Made by a program: the position numbers and the translations under genes. Source: Microbacterium rhizosphaerae (GTDB taxonomy: Bacteria > Actinomycetota > Actinomycetes > Actinomycetales > Microbacteriaceae). From it: 64,000 nucleotides of DNA. Location of the stretch: NCBI RefSeq assembly GCF_034120055.1, contig NZ_CP139368.1, positions 3,162,001 to 3,226,000 on the forward strand. Direction: 5' to 3'. The notes beneath the pieces are model-generated. The model was not told where the DNA came from. It was given only the letters and a program-made list of their open reading frames with translations, and made no database searches. Of this stretch, positions 40,901 through 49,460 are shown piece after piece. Each line of letters begins with the position of its first letter. Within the stretch, counting starts at the first letter, position 1.

Positions 40901-41848
40901 TCAGGCCCGCTGCAGGTCCCACGTCCGAAGAGCCCGGGTCGCCGTGAACGTGACCCACTTCGACGGCTCGCCCGGTGGAACGTCCACGGCGAACCACTCC
41001 CGTCCGGGGTAGTGCGTCTCCTGCAGCCACGTGCCGTCCGGCTGCCGCTTCGCACGCACCGCCTCGACGGCGGCCGCCATCCGCGGATCGGGCTCGGCAC
41101 CGTCGAACTCGTTCGCCTCCAGGAAGTAGTCGATCGCACGCAGGGCGGTGTAGCGCCAGCGCGTGGGGTACGCGTATGCCGTGACCCACCGCCCCACGAC
41201 CTCACCGGTCGACAGCCGGTTCAGCAACCGCCGGCGCAGCAGGTACTCCTGCGCTCCGAGCCGCGCCTCGCGCAGCTCGGGCGAGGCGCCGGTCGCCTTC
41301 TCGTACGCGAGGATGCCGACGAGCGCATTGAGCGTGGAGTGGAAGGACGACACGGTCGACCCGTCGACCCAGTCGCAGTTCCATCCGCCGTCGTCCATCC
41401 GGTGCTCGAGGAACCAGTCGGCGATGCCGGACACGTCCGCGCCGAGCCACGCGCCGTTGGCGATCGTCCAGCCGTTGATGCAGCAGTCGACCTCGCCGCC
41501 CCAGTAGGGCAGGTCCTCGTACTCCCACCGGCTGTTGCGGTCGAGGCGCTGCGCGGTATCGCCGAGGACCGACGCATCCACTCCCCACTCGCGCAAGGAC
41601 TTCAGGCTCCAGGTCGTGGCGGTCCACGGCTGGCCGTCCTCACCGTCGCGGAAGTCCGCGGGGAAGAACGCGCCGCCCGCCCACTGGCCATCCGCATCCT
41701 GCAGCGCGAGCAGCCGCGCGCCGAACCCCTCGGTCGGCACCCGCGCCCGAGTCGCCCGCCAGACCTCCTCGGGCTCGCCGGCCAGGTCGCGCTCCACCTG
41801 CCACCGCAGGGCCGGGTCGGAGTCCCGCATCCATTCGATGACGTCCAT
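40901..41848 (-). CDS. Squalene-cyclase-like alpha-alpha-toroid protein
   Basis: About 315 residues resembling half of a terpene cyclase/prenyltransferase barrel. Seen: repeated Gln/Trp-type motifs (LQDADGQWAGG, MDDGGWNCDW, RQPDGTWLQE) of the squalene-hopene-cyclase and prenyltransferase fold. The catalytic DxDD of squalene cyclases is not seen, so true cyclase activity is doubtful. ATG 41848 is preferred: TAGCGT lies seven bases upstream with no ribosome site; a frame to 41878 adds ten residues. It follows cydC in the opposite reading order but is not part of cyd. Confidence 0.75.
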   Translation of the reverse strand: MDVIEWMRDSDPALRWQVERDLAGEPEEVWRATRARVPTEGFGARLLALQDADGQWAGGAFFPADFRDGEDGQPWTATTWSLKSLREWGVDASVLGDTAQRLDRNSRWEYEDLPYWGGEVDCCINGWTIANGAWLGADVSGIADWFLEHRMDDGGWNCDWVDGSTVSSFHSTLNALVGILAYEKATGASPELREARLGAQEYLLRRRLLNRLSTGEVVGRWVTAYAYPTRWRYTALRAIDYFLEANEFDGAEPDPRMAAAVEAVRAKRQPDGTWLQETHYPGREWFAVDVPPGEPSKWVTFTATRALRTWDLQRA

Positions 41849-41878
41849 GCCGGCAACGCTACGCCGCCCGCCCGACAC

Positions 41879-43558
41879 TCAGCGGTGCGGGGTGAACCGT
41901 CCGTCCTCCAGCCGTTCGGCACGATCGACGAGGCCTTCGGGCACCTCGACGTGCGAGATGAGCACCACCGTGCGCCTGGCCGCGGCCGAGAGCAGATCGG
42001 TCAGGAGGGCATCGGATGCGGCGGGGTCGACGCCGGCCGTGGGCTCGTCGAACACGACGACCGGGAAATCCGCGAGCAGCGCACGTGCGAGGGCGATCCG
42101 CTGCGCCTGTCCGCCCGAGACGGCCGCTCCCCGGTCGCCGACGCGGGCGTCGAGGCCGCCTCTGTCCCGCGCCCAGTCGTGCAGGCCGACACGCGAGAGC
42201 ACAGCCCACAGGTCGTCGTCGGTCGACGCGTCGCGCGCGAAGAGCAGATTCTGCCGAATCGACTCGTCGAACAGGTACGGTGTCTGCTCGCACAGGCCGA
42301 TCGCGAGCCGCACGTCTTCGCCGGCGAGCGCGCGTGCCTCGACGCCGCCGATCGTGAACGAGCCGGAGTATTCGAGGAAGCGCACGAGCACGTGCGCCAG
42401 CGTGGTCTTGCCGGCGCCACTGGGACCGGTCACCAGCAGGCGCTCGCCCGTCCGCACCTCGAGGTCGACTCCGCGCAGCGGCGACGCCGCATCCATGCGC
42501 GGCCAGCGCGCAGAGACCCCGCGCAGCACGAGCCCCTCGCCGACGGCGGGAGGGATGCCGGTCGCTGCCGGCTCATCGTGCGGCAGTTCGGCCGGAACCT
42601 CCGCCGGGACATCGTCGGCGATGCGCTCCGCCGCCCCCCGTACCTCGCGCCACGAGGCAAGCGCCAGCGGCAGCGGCCCGAACACCTCGAACACGGCCAT
42701 GGGCAGAAGCACGACGACGGCGAGCGCGGGGCCCGTGAAACCCCCGGTGCCGAGGTGGGGGGCGGCGACGACGATCGCGAGCAGCGACGCGAGCCCCGCC
42801 ATCGCCGAGACGGCTCCGGCGGTGAGCCCCTGTGCGGTCGCGCGGCGGACCGTCGCGGCGCGCAGAGCGGTGTCGGCATCGTGGATGCGGCGGGCCGCGA
42901 CATCCGTCGCCCCATAGGCGACGAGCACGTCGAGCGAGGTGAGCTCGTCCATCAGGGCACCGGCGAGCCGCGAGCGCAGGGGTGCCAGGGTGCGCTCGGC
43001 ACGGGCGCCCACCGCCCACCCCACCCAGACAGCGAGGGCGAAGGCCGCCGTGAGGCACGCCGCGAGGGCGAGGGCCGCGGGCGGCGACAGGAACGCGACG
43101 AACACGACACTGCCGATGCTCGCGAGACCCGCGACCGCGATGGGCTGGACGACGCGCAGCGGCAGGTTCTGCAGCGCGTCGACATCGTCGACGAGGTTGG
43201 ACTGCAGCGCGCCCTGGCCGGCCCTCACCCCGTCCGGTGCGAGGGGAACCAGTCGGCGCACGAGCCCCGCGCGCACATCGGCGAGCCGGTTCAGCGTCGC
43301 GTCGTGCCCGGTCAGCCGCTCGAGGTAGCGGAACGTGCCGCGCGACAGCGCGAACGCGCGCACGGCGACGATCACGGCGGACAGGAACACGAGCCCCGGC
43401 TGTTCGGCGGCACGGGCGATCAGCCAGGCGCTGGCCGCCAGCAGGGCGATCGAGCTCGCCGCCGTCCCGAACCCGGTCACCAGCGCGGGCCAGAAGCGGC
43501 GCAGGGGCGGCTGGGCCGAGCGCAGGACATCGCGCGCACGCGTGTCGAGAGCACTCAC
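41879..43558 (-). CDS. cydC: CydC subunit of the cysteine/glutathione ABC exporter
   Basis: A 559-residue half-transporter: six-helix permease domain, then an ATPase with Walker A GPSGAGKTTLAHVL, signature SGGQAQRIALARALL and Walker B VVVFDEPTAGVD. With CydD it exports thiols to the extracytoplasmic side, needed to assemble cytochrome bd. GTG 43558 overlaps the cydD stop (GTGA). It is last of the cyd operon. Confidence 0.94.
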   Translation of the reverse strand: MSALDTRARDVLRSAQPPLRRFWPALVTGFGTAASSIALLAASAWLIARAAEQPGLVFLSAVIVAVRAFALSRGTFRYLERLTGHDATLNRLADVRAGLVRRLVPLAPDGVRAGQGALQSNLVDDVDALQNLPLRVVQPIAVAGLASIGSVVFVAFLSPPAALALAACLTAAFALAVWVGWAVGARAERTLAPLRSRLAGALMDELTSLDVLVAYGATDVAARRIHDADTALRAATVRRATAQGLTAGAVSAMAGLASLLAIVVAAPHLGTGGFTGPALAVVVLLPMAVFEVFGPLPLALASWREVRGAAERIADDVPAEVPAELPHDEPAATGIPPAVGEGLVLRGVSARWPRMDAASPLRGVDLEVRTGERLLVTGPSGAGKTTLAHVLVRFLEYSGSFTIGGVEARALAGEDVRLAIGLCEQTPYLFDESIRQNLLFARDASTDDDLWAVLSRVGLHDWARDRGGLDARVGDRGAAVSGGQAQRIALARALLADFPVVVFDEPTAGVDPAASDALLTDLLSAAARRTVVLISHVEVPEGLVDRAERLEDGRFTPHR

Positions 43559-45210
43559 GATGCCACCCCCACGCGAGCCGGCGGCATCCGCACGACGTCG
43601 TCGGCGATCGCTCGCGCGGAGGTGCGATGCGAGACGAGCAGCACCCCCGCACCCTCGCCGGCGACGGCGCGGAGCGTCTCCCACAGCCGGGCCTCGGTCG
43701 CGGCGTCCAGCGCGCTGGACGGCTCGTCGAGCACGAGCACGTGGGCGGATGTCGACCGCAGGCGGTACAGCGCCCGCGCCACGGCGACGCGCTGCGCCTG
43801 TCCGCCGGAGAGACCGGCTCCGCCCACTCCGAGCTCTCGCGACAGAGGGATGCCGTGGGCCTGCGCATCGCGCAGGCACCGTGCGGCGAGCTCCTCGTCG
43901 GCGTGGACCGCACCGAGCGCCACATTCTCCGACACCGTGCCTTCGACGAGCCCCGCGCGCTGTCCGCTCCATGCGATCGCATCCGCTGCCGAGCCTCCAC
44001 CCGCCACCTCGACCACCCCGGCGTGCTCGACGAAGCCGAGCAGCGCCGCGAGCACCGACGACTTGCCCGCGCCGCTCGGGCCCTCGAGCAGGACGATCCG
44101 CCCGGCGCACACGGTCAGATCGAGGGGACCGATGGCATGCGGCCCGCGCTGCACCCGGAGGTCCCGCGCGCCGAGCAGCACGCCCTCCGGGGCCGGCTCG
44201 ACAGTCGCGACGACGGCTGGAGGAGCCTGGGCGCCGAGCACGTCGAAGATCGCGTCGGTCGCCGCCGCCCCCTCCGATGCCGCGTGGAACTGCACGCCCA
44301 CCTGCCGCAGCGGCAGATACGCCTCAGGCGCGAGAAGCAGCACGAAGAGCCCGATCGTCAGGTCGAGCTGACCGTCGAGCAGCCGCAGACCGATCGTGAC
44401 GGCGACGATCGCGACGGAGATGCTCGCGAGGAACTCCAGCGCGAAGCCCGAGAGGAACGACACCCGCAGGACGCCCATCGTGTCGCGCGCGTATCGTCGC
44501 GTGACGTGCTCGATGGATGCTGCGGCCCTCCGCTCGCGGCCGAAGACCTTCAGCGTGCCGAGACCTCGGACCGTGTCGGCGAACCGCGCCGCGAGCTGCT
44601 GCAGGGAGTCGAACTGCCTGCGCTGCACCCCGCGGGTCGCGAGACCGATGAGCACCATGAAGATCGGGATGAGCGGCAGCGTGAGCACGACGATGAGCCC
44701 GGAGACCGGATCCGTCAGGGCGATCGCCACGACGATGACGGGCATCGCGATCACGGTCGCGACGAGCTGCGGCAGGTACCGGCCGAAGTACGCGTCGAGC
44801 GCCTCCAGCCCGTGTCCCGCGGTGACGGCGAGGGCCGCCGCATTGCGCTGCTCCAGCCAGCCGGGGCCGCGCCGGGCCACGGCATCCACCAGCGCAGCGC
44901 GCAGCTGCACAGACGCCTGCGCCGCGCCGCGCGCGCCCACTCGCTCCGCCAGCGCGGCGAGCGCCCCGCGAACGACGACGAGAGCGAGCGCCCCGCCGAC
45001 CAGAGGCCACAGCGAGTCGACCGCATCGCCCTGGATCGCGCCGACCAGCGCCTGCGTCAGCAGCCAGGCGAACCCGATGATGATCGCGGTCTGGCACATG
45101 GTGATCGCGCCTGACGCGGCGAGGAACCACCGCGCTGCCGAGGCCCGCTTCAGCAGCCGCGGGTCGACGGGACCCCGGATCCGTCCTGGAGGGGTGATCG
45201 CCGTGCTCAG
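43555..45210 (-). CDS. cydD: CydD subunit of the cysteine/glutathione ABC exporter (CTG start)
   Basis: A 551-residue half-transporter: six helices, Walker A GPSGAGKSSVLAALLGF, signature LSGGQAQRVAVARALY, Walker B VLVLDEPSSALD. The start is unusual. No ATG, GTG or TTG precedes the first membrane helix in frame, but a CTG (45210-45208) overlaps the cydB stop as CTGA, exactly like the ATGA/GTGA overlaps of other genes, and GGAGG lies four bases before it. That puts the N-terminus at L(M)STAITPPGRIRGPVDPRLL, the normal CydD length. Confidence 0.92.
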   Translation of the reverse strand: MSTAITPPGRIRGPVDPRLLKRASAARWFLAASGAITMCQTAIIIGFAWLLTQALVGAIQGDAVDSLWPLVGGALALVVVRGALAALAERVGARGAAQASVQLRAALVDAVARRGPGWLEQRNAAALAVTAGHGLEALDAYFGRYLPQLVATVIAMPVIVVAIALTDPVSGLIVVLTLPLIPIFMVLIGLATRGVQRRQFDSLQQLAARFADTVRGLGTLKVFGRERRAAASIEHVTRRYARDTMGVLRVSFLSGFALEFLASISVAIVAVTIGLRLLDGQLDLTIGLFVLLLAPEAYLPLRQVGVQFHAASEGAAATDAIFDVLGAQAPPAVVATVEPAPEGVLLGARDLRVQRGPHAIGPLDLTVCAGRIVLLEGPSGAGKSSVLAALLGFVEHAGVVEVAGGGSAADAIAWSGQRAGLVEGTVSENVALGAVHADEELAARCLRDAQAHGIPLSRELGVGGAGLSGGQAQRVAVARALYRLRSTSAHVLVLDEPSSALDAATEARLWETLRAVAGEGAGVLLVSHRTSARAIADDVVRMPPARVGVAS

Positions 45211-46241
45211 TGCGCCTCCGCGGCCGCGGCCCTCTCGATGCGCGTGCGCGAGACCCGGCGCCGGAACACCCAGTACGTCCAGCCCTGATAGGCCAGGGCG
45301 AGCGGCAGGAAGACGAGCGCCGCCCACGACATGATCGTCAACGTGTACGGGGTGCTCGACGCGTTGGCGATCGTCAGGCTGTGCGCGATGTCGGTCGACG
45401 ACGGCATGACGTACGGGAAGAGCGCCGTCCAGAGCGTCAGCACGGCGAAGACGACCGTGACCGCTCCCCCGCCGAACGCCGCGCCCTCGCGTCCGCGTAC
45501 GTTCGCGAGCACCGAGACGACAAGCGCGACCGCGGCGATCGCCGCGCATGCGATGGTGAGACCGATGAGCGGCGCACCCTTGCCGGCCGCCATGACGACG
45601 GTCCACAGGAGGAACAGCGCCGCGATGACGATCGTGATGATCCCCGAGCGGGTCGCAAGTCGCCGCGCCTTCTCGCGGACCTCGCCGTCGGTCTTCAGCG
45701 CGACGAAGGAGACGCCGTGGGTGAAGAACAGGAGAAGCGTCGTCAGTCCGCCGAGCAGCGCATACGGGTTCAGGAGCGTCAGCAGCGACCCGGTGAAGTT
45801 GTGCCCGGCATCCAGCGGCACGCCGTGCACGACGTTCGAGAACGCGACGCCCCACAGGAAGGCGGGGACAGCCGACCCGACGACGATCATGGTGTCGAAG
45901 CCGGCCTTCCAGCGCAGTGAGTCGCGCTGGTGCCGGTACTCGAACGAGACGCCGCGCAGGATGAGCGCGAGCAGGATGAGCAGCAGCGCGAGATAGAACC
46001 CGCTGAAGAGCGTCGCGTACCACTCCGGGAAAGCGGCGAACAGGCACGCGCCCGCGACGATGACCCAGGTCTCGTTGAGGTCCCACACGGGGCCGATGGT
46101 GTTGATGATCTGCCGTCGGCCGATGTCGTCCTTCGCGAGGAAGGGCAGCGACATCCCGACGCCGAAGTCGAACCCGTCGAGCACGAAGTACCCGACGAAC
46201 AGCACGCCGACGATCCAGAACCAGAGGTGAGCGAGGTCCAT
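45207..46241 (-). CDS. cydB: Cytochrome bd ubiquinol/menaquinol oxidase subunit II
   Basis: A 344-residue CydB with eight or nine helices. Seen: LFVGYFVLDGFDFGVG near the N-terminus and the GPVWDLNETWVI motif that lies at the haem d interface. It pairs with CydA in the terminal oxidase that works at low oxygen. Nine bases separate it from cydA, and it overlaps cydD by 4. Confidence 0.95.
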   Translation of the reverse strand: MDLAHLWFWIVGVLFVGYFVLDGFDFGVGMSLPFLAKDDIGRRQIINTIGPVWDLNETWVIVAGACLFAAFPEWYATLFSGFYLALLLILLALILRGVSFEYRHQRDSLRWKAGFDTMIVVGSAVPAFLWGVAFSNVVHGVPLDAGHNFTGSLLTLLNPYALLGGLTTLLLFFTHGVSFVALKTDGEVREKARRLATRSGIITIVIAALFLLWTVVMAAGKGAPLIGLTIACAAIAAVALVVSVLANVRGREGAAFGGGAVTVVFAVLTLWTALFPYVMPSSTDIAHSLTIANASSTPYTLTIMSWAALVFLPLALAYQGWTYWVFRRRVSRTRIERAAAAEAH

Positions 46242-46250
46242 GGCGTTCTC

Positions 46251-47678
46251 CTAGTACACCGTCGTGGGCGCGTCTTCGAGCGCGGACTCGGATGGATGCC
46301 CGGCCGCCGGGACGGGTGCCGGCCCCTTGCGCACAGTGCGGAAGATGAGGCCGAACTCGACCACCGCGAGCGAGGCGTAGATGGCCGTGAACGCGACCAG
46401 CGACACGAGCACCTGCCATCCCGGCACGTTCGGCGAGACGCCGTGCTGCGTCAGCATCAGGCTGAACACGATCCACGGCTGGCGGCCCATCTCGGTGAAG
46501 ATCCAGCCGACGAGGCTCGCGAGCAGCGGGAGCGGCGCCGACCAGATCGCGATCGTCCACGCCCAGCGCGGCACCGCGCGCTTGGCGCTCTTGCGCGTGA
46601 GCCAGAGCCCGACGACCGAGATGACCGCGGCGAGCGCGCCCAGGCCGATCATCCAGCGGAACGCCCAGTACGTGATCCAGATGATCGGCGTGAAGTCGTC
46701 GATGCCGAAGTGGGCGAACTTCGTCTGGTACAGCGCGTTGAGGTCGTTGATCCCCTCGACGCAGCCGTTGAAAGAGTGGGTCGACAGCAGGGCGAGCAGG
46801 TACGGCACGCGGATCGAAAAGATCTCGCTCGTCCCGTCCGGCGTGCCCAGGGAGAAGATCGAGAAGGATGCATTGGCCCCGCACGCCGAGTTGTAGAGCG
46901 CCTCGGCGGCCGCCATCTTCATGGGCTGGGTCGCGACCATCTGCAGGCCGAGCTGATCGCCCGCGACGAACACTCCGACGAACGCGACGATCATGCCCCA
47001 CAGGCCGAACCGCAGCGCCGGTCGCATGATGTCGACGTGCTGGCCGCGCTTGAGGTGCCACGCGGTCGCCGCGATGACGACGGCAGCGGCGAACATGAAC
47101 GCCGCGAACATCGTGTGCGGGAAGGTGGCGAGGGCGACCCGATTCGTCAGCACCGCCCAGAAGTCGACGAGCTCGGCGCGTGCCCCGTCGGGCGCCATCT
47201 TGTAGCCGACGGGATTCTGCATCCACGCGTTCGCGGCGAGGATGAAGTACGCGGACAGGGTCGCCCCGATCCACGCGATCCAGATCGTCGCGAGGTGGGC
47301 GAGTCGCGGCAGCTTGTCCCACCCGAAGATCCAGAGGCCGAGGAACGTCGCCTCGATGAAGAAGGCCAGCAGTCCCTCGAACGCGAGCGGCGCGCCGAAG
47401 ACGTCGCCGACGAACCGCGAGTAGTCCGACCAGTTCATCCCGAACTGGAACTCCTGCACGATGCCGGTCACGACGCCCATGGCGAAGTTGATGAGGAAGA
47501 TCTGCCCGAAGAATCGCGTCAGCTGCAGCCACCGGACGTGCCCCGTTCGGTACCACGCGGTCTGGAACAGCGCGACCACGAGCCCCATTCCGATGGTGAG
47601 CGGCACGAAGATGAAGTGGTACAGCGTCGTCAGCCCGAACTGCCAGCGGGCGAGGATGAGCGGGTCGAGCAGGTCCAT
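46251..47678 (-). CDS. cydA: Cytochrome bd menaquinol oxidase subunit I
   Basis: A 475-residue CydA with nine helices. Seen: RWQFGLTTLYHFIFVPL with the haem b595 His, QEFQFGMNWSDYSRFVGD, EATFLGLWIFGWDKL with the conserved Glu, WHLKRGQHV with a haem b558 His, PMKMAAAEAL with the axial Met, and GRQPWIVF at the quinol site. Length fits the short Q-loop form. GGAGG sits eight bases before ATG 47678. The 88 bases upstream separate it from the regulator gene in the same direction. Confidence 0.96.
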   Translation of the reverse strand: MDLLDPLILARWQFGLTTLYHFIFVPLTIGMGLVVALFQTAWYRTGHVRWLQLTRFFGQIFLINFAMGVVTGIVQEFQFGMNWSDYSRFVGDVFGAPLAFEGLLAFFIEATFLGLWIFGWDKLPRLAHLATIWIAWIGATLSAYFILAANAWMQNPVGYKMAPDGARAELVDFWAVLTNRVALATFPHTMFAAFMFAAAVVIAATAWHLKRGQHVDIMRPALRFGLWGMIVAFVGVFVAGDQLGLQMVATQPMKMAAAEALYNSACGANASFSIFSLGTPDGTSEIFSIRVPYLLALLSTHSFNGCVEGINDLNALYQTKFAHFGIDDFTPIIWITYWAFRWMIGLGALAAVISVVGLWLTRKSAKRAVPRWAWTIAIWSAPLPLLASLVGWIFTEMGRQPWIVFSLMLTQHGVSPNVPGWQVLVSLVAFTAIYASLAVVEFGLIFRTVRKGPAPVPAAGHPSESALEDAPTTVY

Positions 47679-47766
47679 GGACAGCGCCTCCGTTCGCGAA
47701 GGTCCTCTCTTGACTCACGGTACACAGAGCCGCGACAATCCGCGGGTCCGAGGGCCGTGAATAAAG

Positions 47767-48381
47767 TCAGGCCGGGTGCATGGCGAGCTGTACGATGCAC
47801 TGCGACGGATCGCAGGCGGGCAGCATCCCGTCGACGCCCAACGGTCCGCCGGCCTCCGTCAGCACGCCCTGCATGAGTCCGAGGTGCACCGAGCACAGTC
47901 GCTCGCGCTGCTCCGGCTCGATCGCCGCGTAGGCGCAGGGCGTGAGGTCGACGGTCAGGGCGTCCTCGTCGACGACGGCGTCGAAGCCGCCGGCGCCGAG
48001 ATCGTCCACGAGCGCGTCCAGCTGGTGCATGACGTCGTCCGGCAGCGCGCCGGCGTCGGAATCCGGGAGGACCCGGCGCATGAGGTCGCCCCGCGCGGCC
48101 GCGGCGCGGACACGGTCGCGTGCGACGGCGCTGGATGCGGCGTCCTCCCCCGTCGCCGCGCTGTACAGCACGCGCGGGCGTCCCCGGGTGGTGCGGTGCT
48201 CGGTCGCCGCGACGACGTAGCCGGCGTCGGCGAGACGCTGCAGGTGCTCGCGCACGGTGTTGGCGTGCAGCCCGGTCTCGTCGCAGAGCTCGGCGATCGT
48301 CCGCTCGGGACGGTCCTGCAGAGTGTGCAGGATCGTCACCCGCGAAGAGCTGGAGATGGCGCTGTAGCCGGGCCGGGCCAT
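47767..48381 (-). CDS. HTH regulator with C-terminal Cys cluster, upstream of cydA
   Basis: A 204-residue regulator. Residues 8-80 are a winged helix (SSRVTILHTLQDRPERTIAE, GLHANTVREHLQRL, TTRGRPRVLY). The C-terminus carries four Cys: TPCAYAA, 13 residues later ERLCSVH, then LPACDPSQCIVQL. Spacing is like SufR/Fe-S regulators but not identical to the known C-x12-C-x13-C-x14-C pattern. An Fe-S or thiol-based oxygen/redox sensor controlling cydABDC is a reasonable inference from the position. Confidence 0.85.
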   Translation of the reverse strand: MARPGYSAISSSSRVTILHTLQDRPERTIAELCDETGLHANTVREHLQRLADAGYVVAATEHRTTRGRPRVLYSAATGEDAASSAVARDRVRAAAARGDLMRRVLPDSDAGALPDDVMHQLDALVDDLGAGGFDAVVDEDALTVDLTPCAYAAIEPEQRERLCSVHLGLMQGVLTEAGGPLGVDGMLPACDPSQCIVQLAMHPA

Positions 48382-48422
48382 GCATCCATCCTCGCAGACG
48401 CGGCGTGTGCGCCGCCCGCGTG

Positions 48423-49460
48423 TCAGGGGGTGAGGAAGGGGTCCGCGTAGAGCCGCTCAGGCACCCGGAAGCCGAAGATCGCGCGGCCGGAGTGCCAGAT
48501 CGCGGCGGCACCGGCGCGCACGAGATCGATGGGGTCGTCCCCCTCGGCGTCGATCACGAGGTCGGCGCCGTCGATCCGCACGCTCGCGCCGCGGACGGTG
48601 ACCGTGTCGCCCTTGATGCGCGTGGCGGGATACGGCTCCTCGAGCCCGCGGAGATCGCGGAGGATGTAGGTCGGCCGCGCGTCCGGTGGCGCCGCGAGCA
48701 GGTGCTTCGGCCGGTCGATCCCGGTCAGCACGAACGCGGACGGGATGCCGGCTCGCTGCGAGCCCAGGATGTCGGTGTCGAGGCGGTCACCGATGAACAG
48801 TGGATGCTGCGCCCCGAACCGAGCGACCGCCTCCTCGAAGATCGGCGTCTCCGGCTTGCCCGCGACGGTCGCCAGTCGGCCGACGGCGGTGTGGACAGCG
48901 GACACGAGTGTGCCGTTGCCGGGAGCGATGCCCCGCTCCTGCGGGATCGTCCAGTCGGTGTTCGTGGCGATCCACGGGATGCCGCCCTCTTCGACCGGAG
49001 TCTTGAGCGCGAATGCCGCCTCCGCCAGCTGCGTCCAGCCCACCTCCGGGGCGAAGCCCTGCACGACCGCCGCGGGAGAATCCTCCGCGGACCGTGTGAC
49101 CGTGAACCCTGCCTTCTGGAGTTCGTCCACGAGTCCGGCTCCGCCGACGACGAGCACGGTCGCCCCGGCGGGCACCATTCCGGACAGCAGGCGTACGGCG
49201 GCCTGCGGGCTCGTGACGATGTCGGTCGGCTGCGTGCTCTCGAGACCGAGGTCGCGCAGGTGCGCGGCGACCGACGCATCCGTCCGCGATGCGTTGTTGG
49301 TGATGAAGCCGAGCCGGCGCGTTCGGGCGGCGGCGTTGAGGCTCTCGACCGCATACGGGAGCGCACCCGGTCCCGCGTAGACGACGCCGTCGAGGTCGGC
49401 GAGCACGGTATCGACACCGTCGAGCGGAGTGCGCTCCTTCTCGCGCCCGAACAGTGCCAT
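48423..49460 (-). CDS. HAD-superfamily phosphatase (NagD/PGP type)
   Basis: A 345-residue HAD class IIA hydrolase. Seen: catalytic Asp pair in VLADLDGVVYAGPGALP, FITNNASRTD, and the C-terminal FIGDRLDTDILGSQRAG that binds Mg. Relatives cut p-nitrophenyl phosphate, GMP or glycerol-3-phosphate; the substrate is not certain. A C-terminal extension of about 70 residues after the HAD core (NPx-like SCP2-type ending with ADLVIDAEGDDPIDLVRAG) is extra. Its ATG overlaps the stop of the repeat protein (TGATG). Confidence 0.88.
   Translation of the reverse strand: MALFGREKERTPLDGVDTVLADLDGVVYAGPGALPYAVESLNAAARTRRLGFITNNASRTDASVAAHLRDLGLESTQPTDIVTSPQAAVRLLSGMVPAGATVLVVGGAGLVDELQKAGFTVTRSAEDSPAAVVQGFAPEVGWTQLAEAAFALKTPVEEGGIPWIATNTDWTIPQERGIAPGNGTLVSAVHTAVGRLATVAGKPETPIFEEAVARFGAQHPLFIGDRLDTDILGSQRAGIPSAFVLTGIDRPKHLLAAPPDARPTYILRDLRGLEEPYPATRIKGDTVTVRGASVRIDGADLVIDAEGDDPIDLVRAGAAAIWHSGRAIFGFRVPERLYADPFLTP

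Noticed and set aside
41012..44371. 1119-residue plus-strand reading frame
   Set aside because: It runs antisense through the cyclase-like, cydC and cydD genes, which have full catalytic motifs. The translation is Arg/Gly/Pro-rich with no domain, the usual high-GC shadow.
43555..47718. Minus-strand frame of 1387 residues that could be read as one giant protein
   Set aside because: Only its end matches CydD. The rest is out of frame with cydA and cydB, whose own frames have all conserved residues.
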